DNA from: Chimonanthus salicifolius | Lineage: Eukaryota; Streptophyta; Magnoliopsida; Laurales; Calycanthaceae | Direction: 5' to 3' | Length of the DNA stretch: 64,000 nucleotides | Assembly: GCA_013350335.1 (NCBI GenBank) | Contig: CM023535.1 | Coordinates: 28,383,631 to 28,447,630, forward strand | Part shown: positions 21,936 to 35,401 of the stretch, one piece after another | How positions within the stretch are numbered: the first letter of the stretch is position 1 | Layout: the number at the start of each line of letters is the position of its first letter | Notes under the pieces: model-generated | Told to the model about the DNA's origin: nothing | The model's database searches: none | The model's input: the letters and a program-made list of their open reading frames with translations, nothing else | Translations under genes and position numbers: made by a program

Positions 21936-21945
21936 AAAAAGAGGG
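21936..21945 (+). other. Tekay-1 polypurine tract
   Basis: AAAAAGAGGG ends six bases before the 3' LTR, the usual place for the plus-strand primer. The upstream CGGGACGAAAATTTT block is conserved in the two related copies. Confidence 0.85.
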
Positions 21946-21951
21946 TTATAT

Positions 21952-24900
21952 TGTAACACCCCAATTTCTCAATGAAGTGGAAAATTACCAAAATGCCCCT
22001 GAGTTGTTTAATTAATTATTTTGTGATGTTAAGTAAGGAAATAGTGGGGCCCATTGCTCAAAATAAAATCATGTGAGCACATTATGAATGTTAAGTTTTA
22101 TTGGTTGGGTAATTTTCATCATTTGGGTCAAAAATGGCTAAATGGGTCAAAGGGCCCAAATGGAGCCCATCGGGTCTTGCTGGGTTATTTGACCGTTTTG
22201 TGATTTTAAATTAAAAGGGGTTAAGTCTATTTGATTGGAAATCAAGTGGAGGAAAAATGGGTAGGCTTGATCCATATGTAAAAACCAATTAGAAATGACC
22301 AAAATACCATAAATGGGTCATGTTGTCAAAACGGGTCAAGGAGCTAAAAGTGGACCCAACGGGTCGAGTTGACTATTGTTGACCGTGTGAACCCTCAAGG
22401 GAGCTCAAACACGATTCAAATCAGTTGAGTGGGATGGAGGTGAGTTGGAATTAAATCAAAAGGTGAGTTAACTCATATGCATTAAATGAAATGCATTAAA
22501 TGTGATGAGTTGGGTTGGAATAAAAATACCTTGAGTTGGGTGAGTCAAAATGGAATTCAAGGGGCTGTAAAATCAGTGAGTTGAGAGGGAATTTGAAGAG
22601 ATTGGCTGGTCTTAAACCAACCAAAACAAGTCCCACACGTTGGGGACTTGTTTTGGTGATTTTCATGATGGGTTTTAAATGAGAATACATGGAAATTGGA
22701 TGAGATGCTTGGGGATTTGAATGGCTGCATTGGTAGCTGCCAAGGGGTGCCTTGGATGGCACCCAATGCCCACCGTTTTGAGCAAGAAATTATGAGGAAT
22801 TGAGAGGTTTTTGGGGCTGAACTACAAAAACAATAAGCACACAAGGTTGGCCATTTTTCACATTGGAAATCCAAGAATTTCCATCTCTCTCTCTCCCTCT
22901 CTCAAATTCGTTTTTCCTAACTGGAATAGCAGAGGTGTTTGCACCAGTAGATCAAGCACAAAACAGCAAGGAGTTAAGGAAACAAGGATTAAAAGTCAAG
23001 AGCAAAAGGCAAAGGAAAGTGGTAAGTTTTTCCCATTGATTTATGGTTAATAAAATGGGTAAAATAAGACATGATTTGGCCATGTGATGGTCAAATCTAT
23101 CAAAGGGTTAAAATATGATTCCTTTATGCTCAATTAGATGGAAAGCATGGACATAGGGTTCGGCCACTTTGGATGGCCAAACCCCATGAAATTTTATGGT
23201 TAGTGTTGATGGTTTTGTAAGGATTAAACCATGCAAGAATAGGACCGATTTTAGAGGTCTAAGATACATGCTTTGGAAAGATTGAAAGCATGAATTTGCA
23301 TGTCATACCATGGTCGAATTTGACAAGAGTCTAAACCATGGAAGAAGGTGTCAAAAGAAATGAAATGAACCATTGGGTTTGGCCACTTTGGGTGGCCAAA
23401 CCCCATGAAAAGAGTTGGTTAATGGTTATGGTTTTTGAAATTTAAAACCATCCATTTGGGGACTGTTTTTACATGTTTTATTAAGATTTAAAATACATGC
23501 TTAAAGAGGGTTAAAACATGGGTTTGGATATCAGAAAAGGCTGAAGATATGTGGTCTAATCAGTGGAGTAAAATTGGAGAAGATGGACCATGGGGATCGG
23601 CCATCTTGGATGGCCGAATCCCATGATATCATGTTGGTTTTTGGATGGTTTCTTTTAAAGTTAAAACCTGATGTTAATACGCTGTTAATTACATGATGAT
23701 TGAGGTTTAAAAACGGCAAACATAACCATTGGGTTCGGCCAACATAGAGGGCCGAACCCCATGTAAAAGAATGTTGGTTTCATGTTGGAAAAACATGTAA
23801 ACCATAGACTTTTTATGGACTGTTTTGGATGATTTTTTTTGAGAGTTAAAACTTGATATTAATATACTGTTTATGCATGTTTATATGAGGTTCAAAAACA
23901 GCAAACATAGCATTGGGTTCGGCCACCATGGAGGGCCGAACCCCATGCAAATGATGGTTGGTTTTAAGGTGTTTGAAACATGGAAACCATGGACTTTATG
24001 GACTGTTGTGAATGAATTTAATTAGATGGTTTCTAAGAGGTTTAAAGGCAGCAATATAATACTGATATTGCATATTTAAATAATGCCTAAAGCATGGTTA
24101 AAAGACCAAGATATGGACATTGAGTTCGGCCACCTTGGATGGCCGAACCCCATGTAAGTAAGTGATGTGTTTTGGTGAAGTTAAATTGCTGTTTCGGTGG
24201 CTGGTTATGTGGCTGAACCATGTGTAATTCATGGTTGTGTTAACATGATTAAATCATGTATAATCATGAGAAGTAGAGGGATCAACCAGATCAAGTGAAC
24301 CCCATGTTAGTTTTGATGAAGTTGGTGAGTTTTAAACCATATAAAATATGGTGTTTGATGTGGGTTATGGAAGTTTAACTTGCTGATTATTGGTTGGCCA
24401 ACATAGGGCTGAACCATGTCATTTTTAAAAGGGTTAAGTGCTTAAGAGTTGATTAAATAAAGTAGGAAGTTAAGTCCTAAGTTGGTGATGTTCGGCCAAG
24501 GGCATGGTCGAACCCCACATGATGCGGATGGGTTGTAGATGTGATTGAATAAGTAAATGATGTTATGTCTTGCTGTTTGGTATATGGATAAGGTACCGGA
24601 AGTCGAACGACGTGCGAGTCGTGACCGGGTGACGCGAAAGAAAGATCAGTTACTGAAGGGATTCTTCAGTAGGTTTCCTACCTACTTGTAACCACGGTTT
24701 TTACCCAGTTTTTCTTATGATACTCTTGTTTTAATATATGTGTTTCAAATGATATATTATGCATTAACAAATGGCATACAGGCATTGGCATCTCATGCAT
24801 AGTCATGGGATAATGAATAAGGTTCTACAGTGATGGCTACGATGGTACATGATGGGGGTTGCTCATTACATGTACATCGCTTATAGAAGAGATGAATGTT

Positions 24901-25572
24901 GTTGTAATTTACCTTGTCGGTGCAAGGCACGTCAAGTGATGGCTATGAAAGTACATGATGGGGGATGCTCATTGCATGTGCATATTTCATAGCATTGTTT
25001 TACCTGTTTTGATGATCATGTATTATGATATGTATATGCATGTTTTATATGCTAACATGTGGTAGCCCTGATTCGGGAACCTACTGGGCGCGTTGATCTA
25101 ACGCCCTAATTCTATCCTCAGAGGAGATTGCAGGTACAAGCAAGGGGAAAGGAAAGGTCATTGACCAAGAGGGGAGCTGAGCCTAAGTGCTTTAATAATG
25201 GATTTGGATTACGTTTTATTACTGCCATTTGAATACTATTGTTGGACATGTAATAATTCGTTATTTGCTATGGTTTGATTAGGATAATAACCTGTGGATG
25301 GTTGATCTATGTTATAAAATATTTAAGACTGATACTTGATATCTCGTCTTTCTATTCCGCAATTATCTAGATTATTCCGCATGTTAATGTTAGTTCCATG
25401 TGTGATTCACTATCATGGTCTATTCCATGTACACATGGGTGGCCAGTTAAGGTTCAGACTTGGGTAGTCTGAACTTAACTCGCGTCGTGACGCCGCCCGC
25501 TCTCTTCCGATGTTTATTTAAAAAAAAAAAAAAATTAGACTCTGAAATTCTCGGAAAGGGCGGGGCGTTACA
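21952..25572 (+). repeat. Tekay-1 3' LTR
   Basis: 3621 bp, near-identical to the 5' LTR. Visible differences include CATGTGAGCAC versus CATATGAGCGC near the left end, a shorter (CT)n run, one fewer A before GGAATTCAAGG, and a broken palindrome arm at about 23177 (GGCCAAACC). The palindrome array is at 23158-24520, the core at 25081-25108 and the hairpin at 25452-25474. Confidence 0.92.
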
Positions 25573-27322
25573 GTTTTCGCCCTCAAGAGTTGGAGACACT
25601 ACCTCTACGGCGAGAAATTTGAGGTATTTTCTGATCATAAGAGCTTAAAATATCTTTTTGATCAAAAGGAGCTCAACCTCAGGCAGCGAAGATGGATGGA
25701 GTATCTGGCGGATTATGAGTTTACGCTTAGATATCATCCAGGCAAGGCAAACAAGGTAGCGGATGCCCTCAGCCGTATACCACATGCATCTGTGGCATGT
25801 TTGATTAGATCGGAATGGGTGATGTTAAATACCATCCGAGAATTTAAACTCTATTACAACAACCGTGGGACCATATATAATTTAATCTTACGGTCCAATA
25901 TAGTCACCAAGATTGAACAAGAACAAAGAACAGATCCGGAAATGGAGGAAATATGGCCAAGATGTCCACTGGCGTAGACATACTGGAATGGGAATTACGA
26001 CCAGGACAAGGTCTTTTATTCCGGGGAAGAACATATGTGCCAAAGAGTTGCAGGAAAGAGCTACTGATTGAGGCACATCAGTCCAAGCTCTCTATCCGTC
26101 CGGGCAGCACCAAAATGTACCATGATCTAAAGAGGCATATTGGTGGCATGGACTAAAAAGGGATGTGGCGGAATTCGTGGTACATTGTCTAACTTGTCAG
26201 CAAGTTAAGACTGAACACCAAAAGCCACCAGGGCTACTCAAACCCTTAGCAGTGCCAGAATGGAAATGGGAACACATTTCCATGGACTTTGTATCGGGGT
26301 TGCCGAGGTCTTCAAAGGGCAATGACGGCATATGGGTCGTGGTAGACCGACTGACCAAGTCCGCACATTTCATTCCTATCAAGATGATGGATTCATCTGA
26401 GAAGTTGGGTCGGCGGTATATTAAAGAAATCATTTGGCAACATGGCATTCCCCGAACGATAGTATCGGACAGAGATGGCCGTTCTACCGGCAGAGTATGG
26501 CAAAGCATGCAGTCATCCATGGGGACGGACTTATTGACTAGCACCGCTTTCCATCCACAGACTAATGGACAGTCAGAAAGGACGATACAAACCTTGGAAG
26601 ACATGCTGAGAGCATGTATGTTAGATTTCAAAGGAGGACGGGAGGACCACTTGCCACTGGTAGAATTCTCCTATAATAACAGCTATCAGGCAAGCCTTCA
26701 AATGGCTCCATACGAGGCTTTATATGGTAGACCGTGTAGGTCGCTAGTGTGTTGGACAGAGGCTGGAGAGCCTGCATTGATTGGACCAGAACTAGTCGCG
26801 GAGACTACCGCACAAATTAAGTTGATACGTCAACACTTATTGACTGCACAGAGCCGGCAAAAGAGCTATGCTGATAAAAGGAGACGGTTTCTGGAATTTG
26901 AAGTGGGAGACATGGTATTTTTAAAGGTCTCGCTACGGAAAGGACACATGAGGTTTGGCAAGAAAGGAAAACTGTCACCAAGATATGTGGGACCGTTTTC
27001 CATCATAAGAAGGATGGGGGATATAGCTTGCCAATTAGCACTTCCTTCGCAATTAGCAGCTCTACATGATGTCTTTCATGTGTCAATGCTAAGAAAGTAT
27101 AATCCGGATTCGTTCCATGTTTTGAATGTTCAGGATATTGAAGTGCAAAGCGACGTGACGTACGTCGAGAAGCCGGTCAGGATAGTGGAGACCGAACAAA
27201 GGGTGTTGCGAAATAGAACGATTCAATTCGTAAAAGTGGTATGGGACCGACATGGTGATGAAGAAGCCACATGGGAACTTGAATCAAAGATGAGAACAGC
27301 TCACCCCGAAATATTTTCGTAA
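25573..27322 (+). pseudogene. truncated Tekay pol: RNase H, integrase, chromodomain
   Basis: It starts inside RNase H at the codons for [13 protein letters not shown], directly after the Tekay-1 LTR, and runs to the end of the chromodomain. Two one-base deletions break it: near 25955 (TGG for TGGG in the integrase N-terminal part) and near 26148 (one T lost in the zinc-finger region). From 26165 a 385-aa frame carries the integrase core with its DDE residues, the GPF motif and the chromodomain. Gag, protease and RT are missing. It belongs to the same family as Tekay-1 but is clearly older. Confidence 0.88.
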
Positions 27323-27370
27323 TTTAATTTGAGAACCCTACTTCGCTCGATTTTCGGGACGAAAATTTTA

Positions 27371-27379
27371 AAAAGAGGG
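27371..27379 (+). other. polypurine tract of the truncated Tekay copy
   Basis: AAAAGAGGG just before the LTR at 27386, in the same context as the Tekay-1 PPT. Confidence 0.8.
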
Positions 27380-27385
27380 TTATAT

Positions 27386-30300
27386 TGTAACACCCCAATT
27401 TCTCAATGAAGTGGATAATTACGAAAATGCCCCTGGTTTGTTAAATTAATTATTTTGAGATGTCAAATAAGGAAATGGTGGGGCCCATTGCTCAAATTAA
27501 GATCATATGAGCACATTATAAATGTCAAGTTTGATTGGATGGGTAACGTACATCAATTGGGTCGAAAATGGCTAAATGGGTCAAAGGGCCCAATTGGACC
27601 CAATGGGTCATAATGGATGATTTGACCATTGTGTAAGCTCAAATTAAATGGGGTCAAGCTGAACTGATTGGAAATCAAGTATAGCAAAAATGGGTAGGCT
27701 TGATGCACAAGTGAAAACCATTTAATAGTGACAAAATCAGTCCATGAATGGGTCATGTTGTCAAAACTGGTCAAGGGGCTGATTGGGGACCCAACGGGTC
27801 GGGTTGATTAGGTTGACCACGGATGACCATGTGGGCCCTCAGATGAGCTCAAGTGTGAGTTAGTTCAGCTTGAGTTGGATTGATTTGGAGTGAGTTTGAT
27901 TTAAGAAAAGAGTTGACTCAAACTTGGTGCATTAAATGTGATGAGTTGGATGGGTTGAGTTAGAATAAAAACACCATGAATCAAGTGAGTCAAGAGGATA
28001 TGGAAAGGTGTCTTAATCTCACACAACACTTGGGAAAACAAATCTCAACCGTTGGAATGAAGAGGTGCCTTGGCAAAGCCAAGGGACACCAAGGTTGGGC
28101 GGCTTCATGTATCTCATGAGATGCATGTGTTAAACCATGAAGGGATGCAACATTTAGGTGAAGGGGTGTCTTGGATGACACCCAATATCCCATCGTTTTT
28201 GACAAAATTTAATGAGGGAAAATGAATGGAAGATGGGACTGAAATTACAAAAGGGAAAGGTTACCATTCTTGGCCGATTTTCATATTGAAAATCCAAAGA
28301 ATTCCCATCTCTCTCTCCCTCTCTCCAAATTTGTTTTTCTTGGCTGAACAGCAGAGGTGTTGGCACCAGTTAATCAAGCATAAACCAGAAAAGGATTAAG
28401 GAAGAAAGGAAGAAATAGAGGGGAGAAGGCAAGGATCTTAGGAAAAGGAAATTTGGTAAGATTTCTTAAGTTTTCAAGTTAAACAAGTTGTAAGAAAAGG
28501 GTATGTATTGGGCCATGATTAGGCCGAATACACCAAGGTTTTAACCTTGAGTATATGAGGTTTTAAAATGGTTGAAATGATCATTGGGTTCGGCCACCTT
28601 GGAGGGCCGAACCCCATGTAAATGATTGGTTGGTTTTGATGTCTTTGAAACATAGAAACCATGAAGTTTTGTGGACTGTTTTTGATGTTTCTTTAAGACT
28701 CAAATGCATGTTTTAAAGAGGGTTAAAAACATGGACTTGAATGACATGAAGGACTGAAGGTATCATGGGTCTAAATCATGGATTTAAATTGATGAAATGG
28801 ACCATTGGGCTCGGCCATCTTGGATGGCCGAATCGCATGAAGTATTATGGTTATTTGGATTGAGTTTTACAAAGTGGAAACCATGCAAAGTGATGGACTT
28901 ATTTGGATGGTTTTGAAGGGTAAAAACTTGGTAACATTATACTGATTATTATGTGTTTAAATGACACCTAAAACATGTTTAAGAGGACCAAAACATGGAC
29001 ATAGGGTTCCGCCACCTTGGATGGCCGAACCCCATGAAAGTATTTGATGTTTGGTAGGGCTTTCAAGAAGATGGAAATCATATCAATTGTGGAGAACTTA
29101 TTTGTTTTAAATAAAGCTATTTATTTGACAAAAAAAAAAATCTAAACCATAGGCCATGAGGTTCAGTAATTGGGATGGCCGAACACCATGAAATGGTATG
29201 ACATTTTCATGAAAGTATTTGATGGTTTTGTGAGATAAAAACCATATAAAGTTATGTTGTTCTTATGGCAATTAATGGAATACATGTTTACTGTTTTGGT
29301 TGACTAATATACGGCTGAACCATGTATTATTCATGGTTGAATTGGCATGTTAAAACCATGAGTAATCATGGTGATTATTGGACCAGGTGAACCATAGGGT
29401 TCGGCCATGTATAGGGCTGAACCCATGGATTATGATATGGGTTAAATGGACCACTTCATATGGATTATTTTATGTGGAAGGTTTGTATTGAATTAAAAGG
29501 TTTCAATGTAAAGATCATGGATCATGACAATAGGTTTTGGTGTGGATCCATTGCATGGAATTGATCGGTAGTTTTAAAGGTTAAATCCTAAGTTGGTGAT
29601 GTTCGGCCATGGGCATGGCCGAACCCCACAAGATGTGGTTGGGTCTTGGATGTGAATGAATAAGTAAATGATAGTATGATTTATTGATTGTTATATGGAC
29701 AAGGTACCGGAAGTTGAACGACGTACAAGTCGTGACCGGGTGACGCTAAAGAAAGATCAAATACTGAATTGAATCTTCTATAGGTTTCCTACCTACTTGT
29801 AACCATAGTTTTATCCTGGTTTTTATGAGACTCCTGTTTATTTTATGTGGTTTCGAATGATATATATTATGTGTTTACAAATGACATATAATGCATTGAC
29901 ATCTCATGCATGGCATGGGATGAAGATTGTGGAACCCAGAGCCCACTCTCCGGTGATTTGCTGTGATGCAACTCTGAACCTCCTTAGGCGATGCAGGTCC
30001 CTCTAGGAGTGGAATTATGATGATGATAAGACATTGGTCTCCTTAGAAGATGCAGGTCCCGCCAGGAGAAATGCCATGATGCTGAGAAATACATTGGTCT
30101 CCTTAGGCGATGCAGGTCCCGCCAGGAGAAATGTTATTGTGATTTACCTTGACGGTGCGAGTCACGTTAAGTGATGGCTATGAATATGCATGTTGGGAGG
30201 GACTCATTGCATGTGCATATTTCATAGCATTGTTTTACCTGTATTTGATAATCATATATTTGATATATGCATGTTTTACAAGCTAACCATGTGGTAGCCC

Positions 30301-30811
30301 TGATTCGGGAACCTACTGGGCGCGTTGATCTAACGCCCTAATTCTATCCTCAGAGGAGAATGTAGGTACAAGGAAAGGGAAAGAGAAGGTCGATGACCGG
30401 GAGGGGAGCCAAGCCTAAGTGCTTGATTGTTGAACTGGACTTCTTTATTATTGTCGTTTGAGTTATAATTGATGGACATGTAATAAGTTAATACTTTGCT
30501 ATGGTTTGATTAGGTTATTAACTATGGTTGGTTGTTTTATGTTAATCATTAATTGAGACTGTTACTTGCTATTTATTCATTTTATTTCCGCAGTTAGTCT
30601 AGTTTATTCTGCAAGTTATTGTTTAGTTCCATGTGTGATTTGTTATCATGGTCTAGTCCATGTACACATGGGTGGCCAGTTAAGGGTCAGACTTTGGGTA
30701 GTCCGGACTTAGCTGGCGTCGTGACGCCACCCGCTCTCTTTCGATGTTTTCTTATTATTTTAAAAAAAAAATTAGACTCTGATTATTTCTCGGAGAGGGC
30801 GGGGCGTTACA
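27386..30811 (+). repeat. 3' LTR of the truncated Tekay copy
   Basis: 3426 bp, TGTAACACC to GCGTTACA. It is clearly diverged from the Tekay-1 LTRs. Palindromes occur at about 28588, 28806, 29004, 29170, 29398 and 29601. Between 29975 and 30135 lies a repeat of about 62 bp, absent from Tekay-1. The conserved core is at 30313-30340. The base context after it, GTTTA, cannot be matched to a 5' copy. Confidence 0.88.
29975..30135 (+). repeat. about 62-bp minisatellite in LTR (3 units)
   Basis: Units are built on CCTTAGGCGATGCAGGTCCC followed by GCCAGGAG, at about 29979, 30041 and 30103. Confidence 0.8.
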
Positions 30812-32692
30812 GTTTAAATACTGTAAATGATAAACTTGAAATGAGGAGATAAGGAGGAACCAGGGACATGGGTTCGGCCATGTTGTATGGCCGAACCTCA
30901 TGGAGAAATATTAATGGATTTATTATGGATCTTTGGGTTTTAAATGATGAATCTAAGTGTATGATTAAACCCCCATGGAGGGACTTTGTTTATGGACCTA
31001 AGATTGTAAATGCTTTAAAGGAGTAGATGGGAAATGAGACATCATGGGCTCGGCCATGGTGTATGGCCGAACTCCATGGACCATTTTAATGGGTCATTTA
31101 GAGATTTATGGATGTTTAAATGAATAAATGATTAAACTAGGAAATGGCGGGATTTAATTATGGGTATATGTTGATCGATCATTTGTGGATCCATGCATGA
31201 AATGTTTAGTTATGGATCTATGTTTTGGACCTAAGCATGGGTAAATAAATTAGGTGATGGAAATAATGGCCAAGATGTAAATGGGGTGAAAATGAAGGAC
31301 CATGGGTTCGGCCATGGTGTATGGCCGAACCCCATGGAGAAGGTTTCTGTGGACTTGGGGTTTTATGAATGTTAGATGATTAACTTATGTGTGTTTGGAT
31401 TGATGAATCAAAAGATGGAATGATCTTGGACCCACATTTATTTAAAAGATCAAGGATTAAAGAGAGGGACCCAAAACCAAGTGAGTGAGGTTCAGCCATG
31501 TTGTATGGTCGAACCCCACTAAGGCATGTTTATGGACTTAAACATGGTTGGAAATCAAATGGAACATAGGTTTGATTTATTGATATGTAATAAGGTAATG
31601 GGATCTCACAAGCGGTGTACGATCGGCTTGACACGATCGGTGAGCGGTTTTCAGACAAAAACGCAAGGACACATTGGTTAGTCATTGGTAGGATTCTTAC
31701 TTTATTGAAAAGCATGGATTATGTATATATGAATGTTTTATTTGAATTATTTTGGTATCAAATGATATGTCTTAATGATGGGATTTTAATGCTAAGATTT
31801 GTATTATTACATAGCATGTCTACACTTGCGTCTCATGCATGACATGGGAGGGATGAAATGTAACCGGAAACCCACGCTCCATCGGGGCGTCCATAAGGCA
31901 TTCGTGAGGGTACCTTGATGTGCATTATCCATCAAGAGGGTTGTATGATTGATTTGTAACCGGAGATCCACGCTCCGTCGGGGCGTCCGTAAGGCATTCG
32001 TGGGGGATACCTTGATGAGGAGTTTCCATCAAGAGGATACTATGTGTTGGTGATATGCATGATGGGTGGGACTCATGGCATATGACACCCATAGCATGGC
32101 ATGACTTGCATGTTTTTGATATTATGTTATCTATGTGAATTTTGTACTAACCCATGTGTTGACCCTACTTGGAATACCTACTGGGCGCATTGTCTAACGC
32201 CCTACTTCTACCTTAGTTGATGACACACGAAATGGACAAGGCGAAGGACGTAATCGGAGCCAAGATTAGGAGCTTGGATGTTTTAGTTTCATTTTATTTA
32301 AATTATTCATGGACAATATAATTTGAGTAGCTAGTATTTGGGATTGTAATAACGTAGATTATTTACTATGGTTTGGAATGTTAATTTTGGATATTTTAAC
32401 TTAAGATAATTATTATTAAGTGATGGACCTCCTTGCTATCGAAAATGGAATAGAATTATTATTCTATTATATTTTCGCATCTATGATTTATTCCGCATGT
32501 ATAACCTTATTGCATGTGAACCATTTTAGTGGACTTGGTCCACTCACACGTATGGTTGGCCAGTTAAGGGTCGGGCTTTGGAAGCTCGAACTTAGCTCTC
32601 GTCGTGACGTTCCCGCTCTCTTTCACTCTTGACTTTTTTTTTAAAAAAATAGACGCTGATTTTCGGCCAGTGAAAAAGGGCGGGGCATTACA
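30812..32692 (+). mobile_element. right part of a variant gypsy LTR
   Basis: It ends GGGCGGGGCATTACA. Palindromes GGTTCGGCCATG.../...TGGCCGAAC occur at about 30870, 31050, 31305 and 31490. Two long minisatellite units (31861 and 31957, containing CGCTCC.TCGGGGCGTCC) and the core CTACTGGGCG (32180) follow. It is the same LTR type as the minus-strand fragment at 10608 and the one at 40244. The left part is missing, replaced by the truncated Tekay copy. Confidence 0.75.
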
Positions 32693-33296
32693 GGTAGAGA
32701 TGATTGGTTCTGAGATTGGTACAGATTATTGTCCAGGTTACTCAACCATTTGTGTTGCTTAGTGGCAGGGTTATTTAGTGGATCAGTTGTGAGACGTCAT
32801 CACTGTTGTGTTGGTTTGAGTTAGTGAACTACGTGCTTAAGTTGTTATCCTGCTGTAGTTTGGCAAACAAAATAAAGAAATAGACCCGATATCCATTTTT
32901 GGAGAATTCTATAGGTGTTTTGAAGATAATACGCCCGTAGCTGGACGGGGTGCTATACACTCTCTCTCTCAAAATTCATTTAATTAAGGATTGGAGATGT
33001 GGTATTATAATATTATAACTTGAAAATTTGATTATGATTAAGATTATTATTTAATTCACCATTTTAATTCAAGGACAATTAATTCACACATCTTATTTGC
33101 TAATTTTCCAAGTTAGATACATGACTCAAATAAAGGATCTATTTCTTGAAAATATTTTTTTAAAGGAACACAAATTTAATTTTAATTCATATATTTTGAG
33201 ATTTTCCATTGGGTTCGACCTCGCTCTCACATTGCTATACTATACATGGTTCATGCGCTTGCTAGATTTACAAATTTAAAACATCAACAATACCTA
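32693..33296. other. unassigned 600-bp segment
   Basis: AT-rich, with one (CT)n run near 32960. It is not a copy of any other sequence in the window, and no frame looks coding (a 60-aa frame at 33097 is unremarkable). It lies between a gypsy LTR end and a truncated copia gag, and could be the flank or remnant of another element. Confidence 0.3.
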
Positions 33297-34600
33297 AGGA
33301 CAAGGTAAGTACCAAAATGGTCCGGAATCTTGCAGAAAGATTCAAACCCAAGGTTGTGCCTTTGGAAGATAATGGAGATGTGTCTCTAATGAACATCGAT
33401 GATTTGGTTGGTTTACTACAAACCTATGAACTACACTTTGAACAACCAAAGAACAATCAAGTGATGAAATGACAATGTTTGCCATGAAGTTTTATAAAAA
33501 TCTTGTTAAAAGAAACAACTTGAGAAGAATGGGAAAAGGTGAATCAAGTAAAACATACACTAAAAGGCAAGAAGAAATGAGAGGGAAAGGGAAGGAGAGA
33601 GAGGTTACCAAGGAACAAACTTGTAATAATTGTGGGGGGAGAGGACACTTCATGAACGAATGTCCCTCAGATAAAATTAAGAAGGCTATGAATGTGGGTA
33701 TGACCTATGTGGAAATCTCTGAATCAGAGAGTGATTCCGATAAAGAGACTTAAAGAAAAAGTTGATGTATCAAAAAATCTCATAGCCTTGATCATTGGTG
33801 ATCAAGAAAATCCCACGGTTGTAACGAAGAATGATGAGAGTGAAGATGATGAAAATCTTCAAGCTTCCTATAGTGCCCTGTTCCTTGAAAGTGAGAGACT
33901 AGCAAAGAAAACAGACAAGGTTAAAAATGAAAACCTGGACCTCTCTAATTAAGTGGAGGATTTAAAAACTAAAAAATATTTCCTAACCTCTAAGCTGGAA
34001 CTCTGTGACAATAAAAACTCAAAACTAAAATAAAGTAATAAAACCCTTCAAGAAGAGATAAGTATTCACTGAAAGTATGTCGAGAATCTGTGGCATCACA
34101 ATAACTTTCTTGAAGAGGATGTTAAAAAATTATCTTTGGAAGTTAGGGAATCAAAAATTCATAAAGAAAAATTCCAAGATAAGTTTACCCAAGTAGATGA
34201 AAGACTTAAAAGACTCCTAGGTTCGGGTAAACAATATAGTGATAGGTCCGGTCTTGGTGTTTCATCCACCAAAAAACCTATTGAACCACGGGATGTTCGA
34301 AAAAACAAGTGTCTCTCACCCTTCAACGGGAAAGTGTTATTTCTGTCACAAGGTTGGGCATTTCAAAAGAACTTGCTACCATTGGAAGAGACACTTGGAC
34401 AGGCAAGCACAAGCTAAAAGCACAATCTATTAAAGCCTATGCCTAAACGACATCCACCAACACCTAACCTTAAAAGAAACCCAATGAAGGTGGACATAAG
34501 GCAGACTTTTTGCTGAGACAGCTAAATGATGTCTTAAAAGAGTTGAAAGATCCCAAGTTTCGTCAACAAAGGTACGATCATAGGGGTGTGTATCTAACAC
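33297..34600 (+). pseudogene. gag: copia Gag (third copy), 5'-truncated
   Basis: It begins mid-Gag at a sequence matching 5441 of copy A2, so roughly the first 170 codons are gone. The first knuckle, CNNCGGRGHFMNEC (33622-33663), is intact, as is the second, CYFCHKVGHFKRTC (34335-34376). Between them lies the acidic and coiled-coil section with stops. Frames shift several times. No pol follows. Confidence 0.8.
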
Positions 34601-35401
34601 CAAATGCCACAATCTTTGTACTCAGGAGATGGACCACTACAAATGGTCTCAGAAAGGACCATGTGAGTTCATGTAGCAGAAAAGTGTTGTGACATGAGGA
34701 GAGAAAAATTGGTTAACTACAAGTCTAGAATGTACTCTTCCTGGATATAGTACATATTCTACTTCGAAAACCATCCATTCCATTCAAAGTATTTTGAAAT
34801 TAATGTGTTTTGGAATATAAATTTTGATCTTGTGCATATTTTAATGATTTGATGAATTATTTTTGGCATATCTGTGTTTTATCATATTGGAATAGATTTG
34901 TGTATGCCGTGCTTAGAATAGGATTTCATCATGTTGTACAAATCAGGGATGAGTGCTCTACTGTCTAAACATCTTAGTATCATCGACATGTCGGTGAATA
35001 GACTGACCGGTGTGACAAACATGTTGGTACTGAGCTAAACCGAGCACTGTAGAAAAGGGCAAAAATTGTCGAAAGGTTCGACCTGTCGATGGAAACGACA
35101 TGTCTGTGAGACAAAATTTTAAATTAAAAGGGACCGTTTCTGGAAAAATGACAATTCATTCGAATTTATCGTCTCCTCTCCAGCGAAGGTCTGGTGATGT
35201 CCCTTTCGTCTCTTGTGCCCTAGACCAATCGACGCGACCTCTCGGAGTGATTTCTCACCGGAAAACCATAGGGTTTTTGTTCCTCTTGTCTCTAGAAGCC
35301 TGAAAATCACGGTTTTAGTGATTTCCTTAGATCAGTTTAGGCTCAATCTTCACCTCATCCACCTCCAAGCCATTGTTTGAGGACCTTCTTGGGGAAAAAC
35401 C
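34601..35401 (+). other. copia internal non-coding region before ORF2 (third copy)
   Basis: Same layout as in A1 and A2. The TCGGT/TCGACATG box cluster is at about 34970-35110 and the GAGCTAAACCGAGCAC hairpin near 35033. No coding signal. Confidence 0.5.

Larger units (their letters stand above)
12328..25572 (+). mobile_element. full-length Ty3/gypsy chromovirus, Tekay (Del)-like: Tekay-1
   Basis: This is a 13.2-kb element: 5' LTR 12328-15953, PBS 15956, leader, ORF1 16401-16937, gag-pol 17158-21888, PPT about 21936-21945, 3' LTR 21952-25572. Both LTRs start TGTAACACC and end GCGTTACA. Large LTRs, domain order (Gag-PR-RT-RNaseH-INT) and a C-terminal chromodomain point to the Tekay/Del lineage. 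The LTRs differ by roughly ten substitutions and a few indels by eye, and the main ORF is intact, so insertion was recent. The five bases before it (TAATT) and after it (GTTTT) do not match, so a target-site duplication is not seen and at least one junction is rearranged. Confidence 0.9.
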
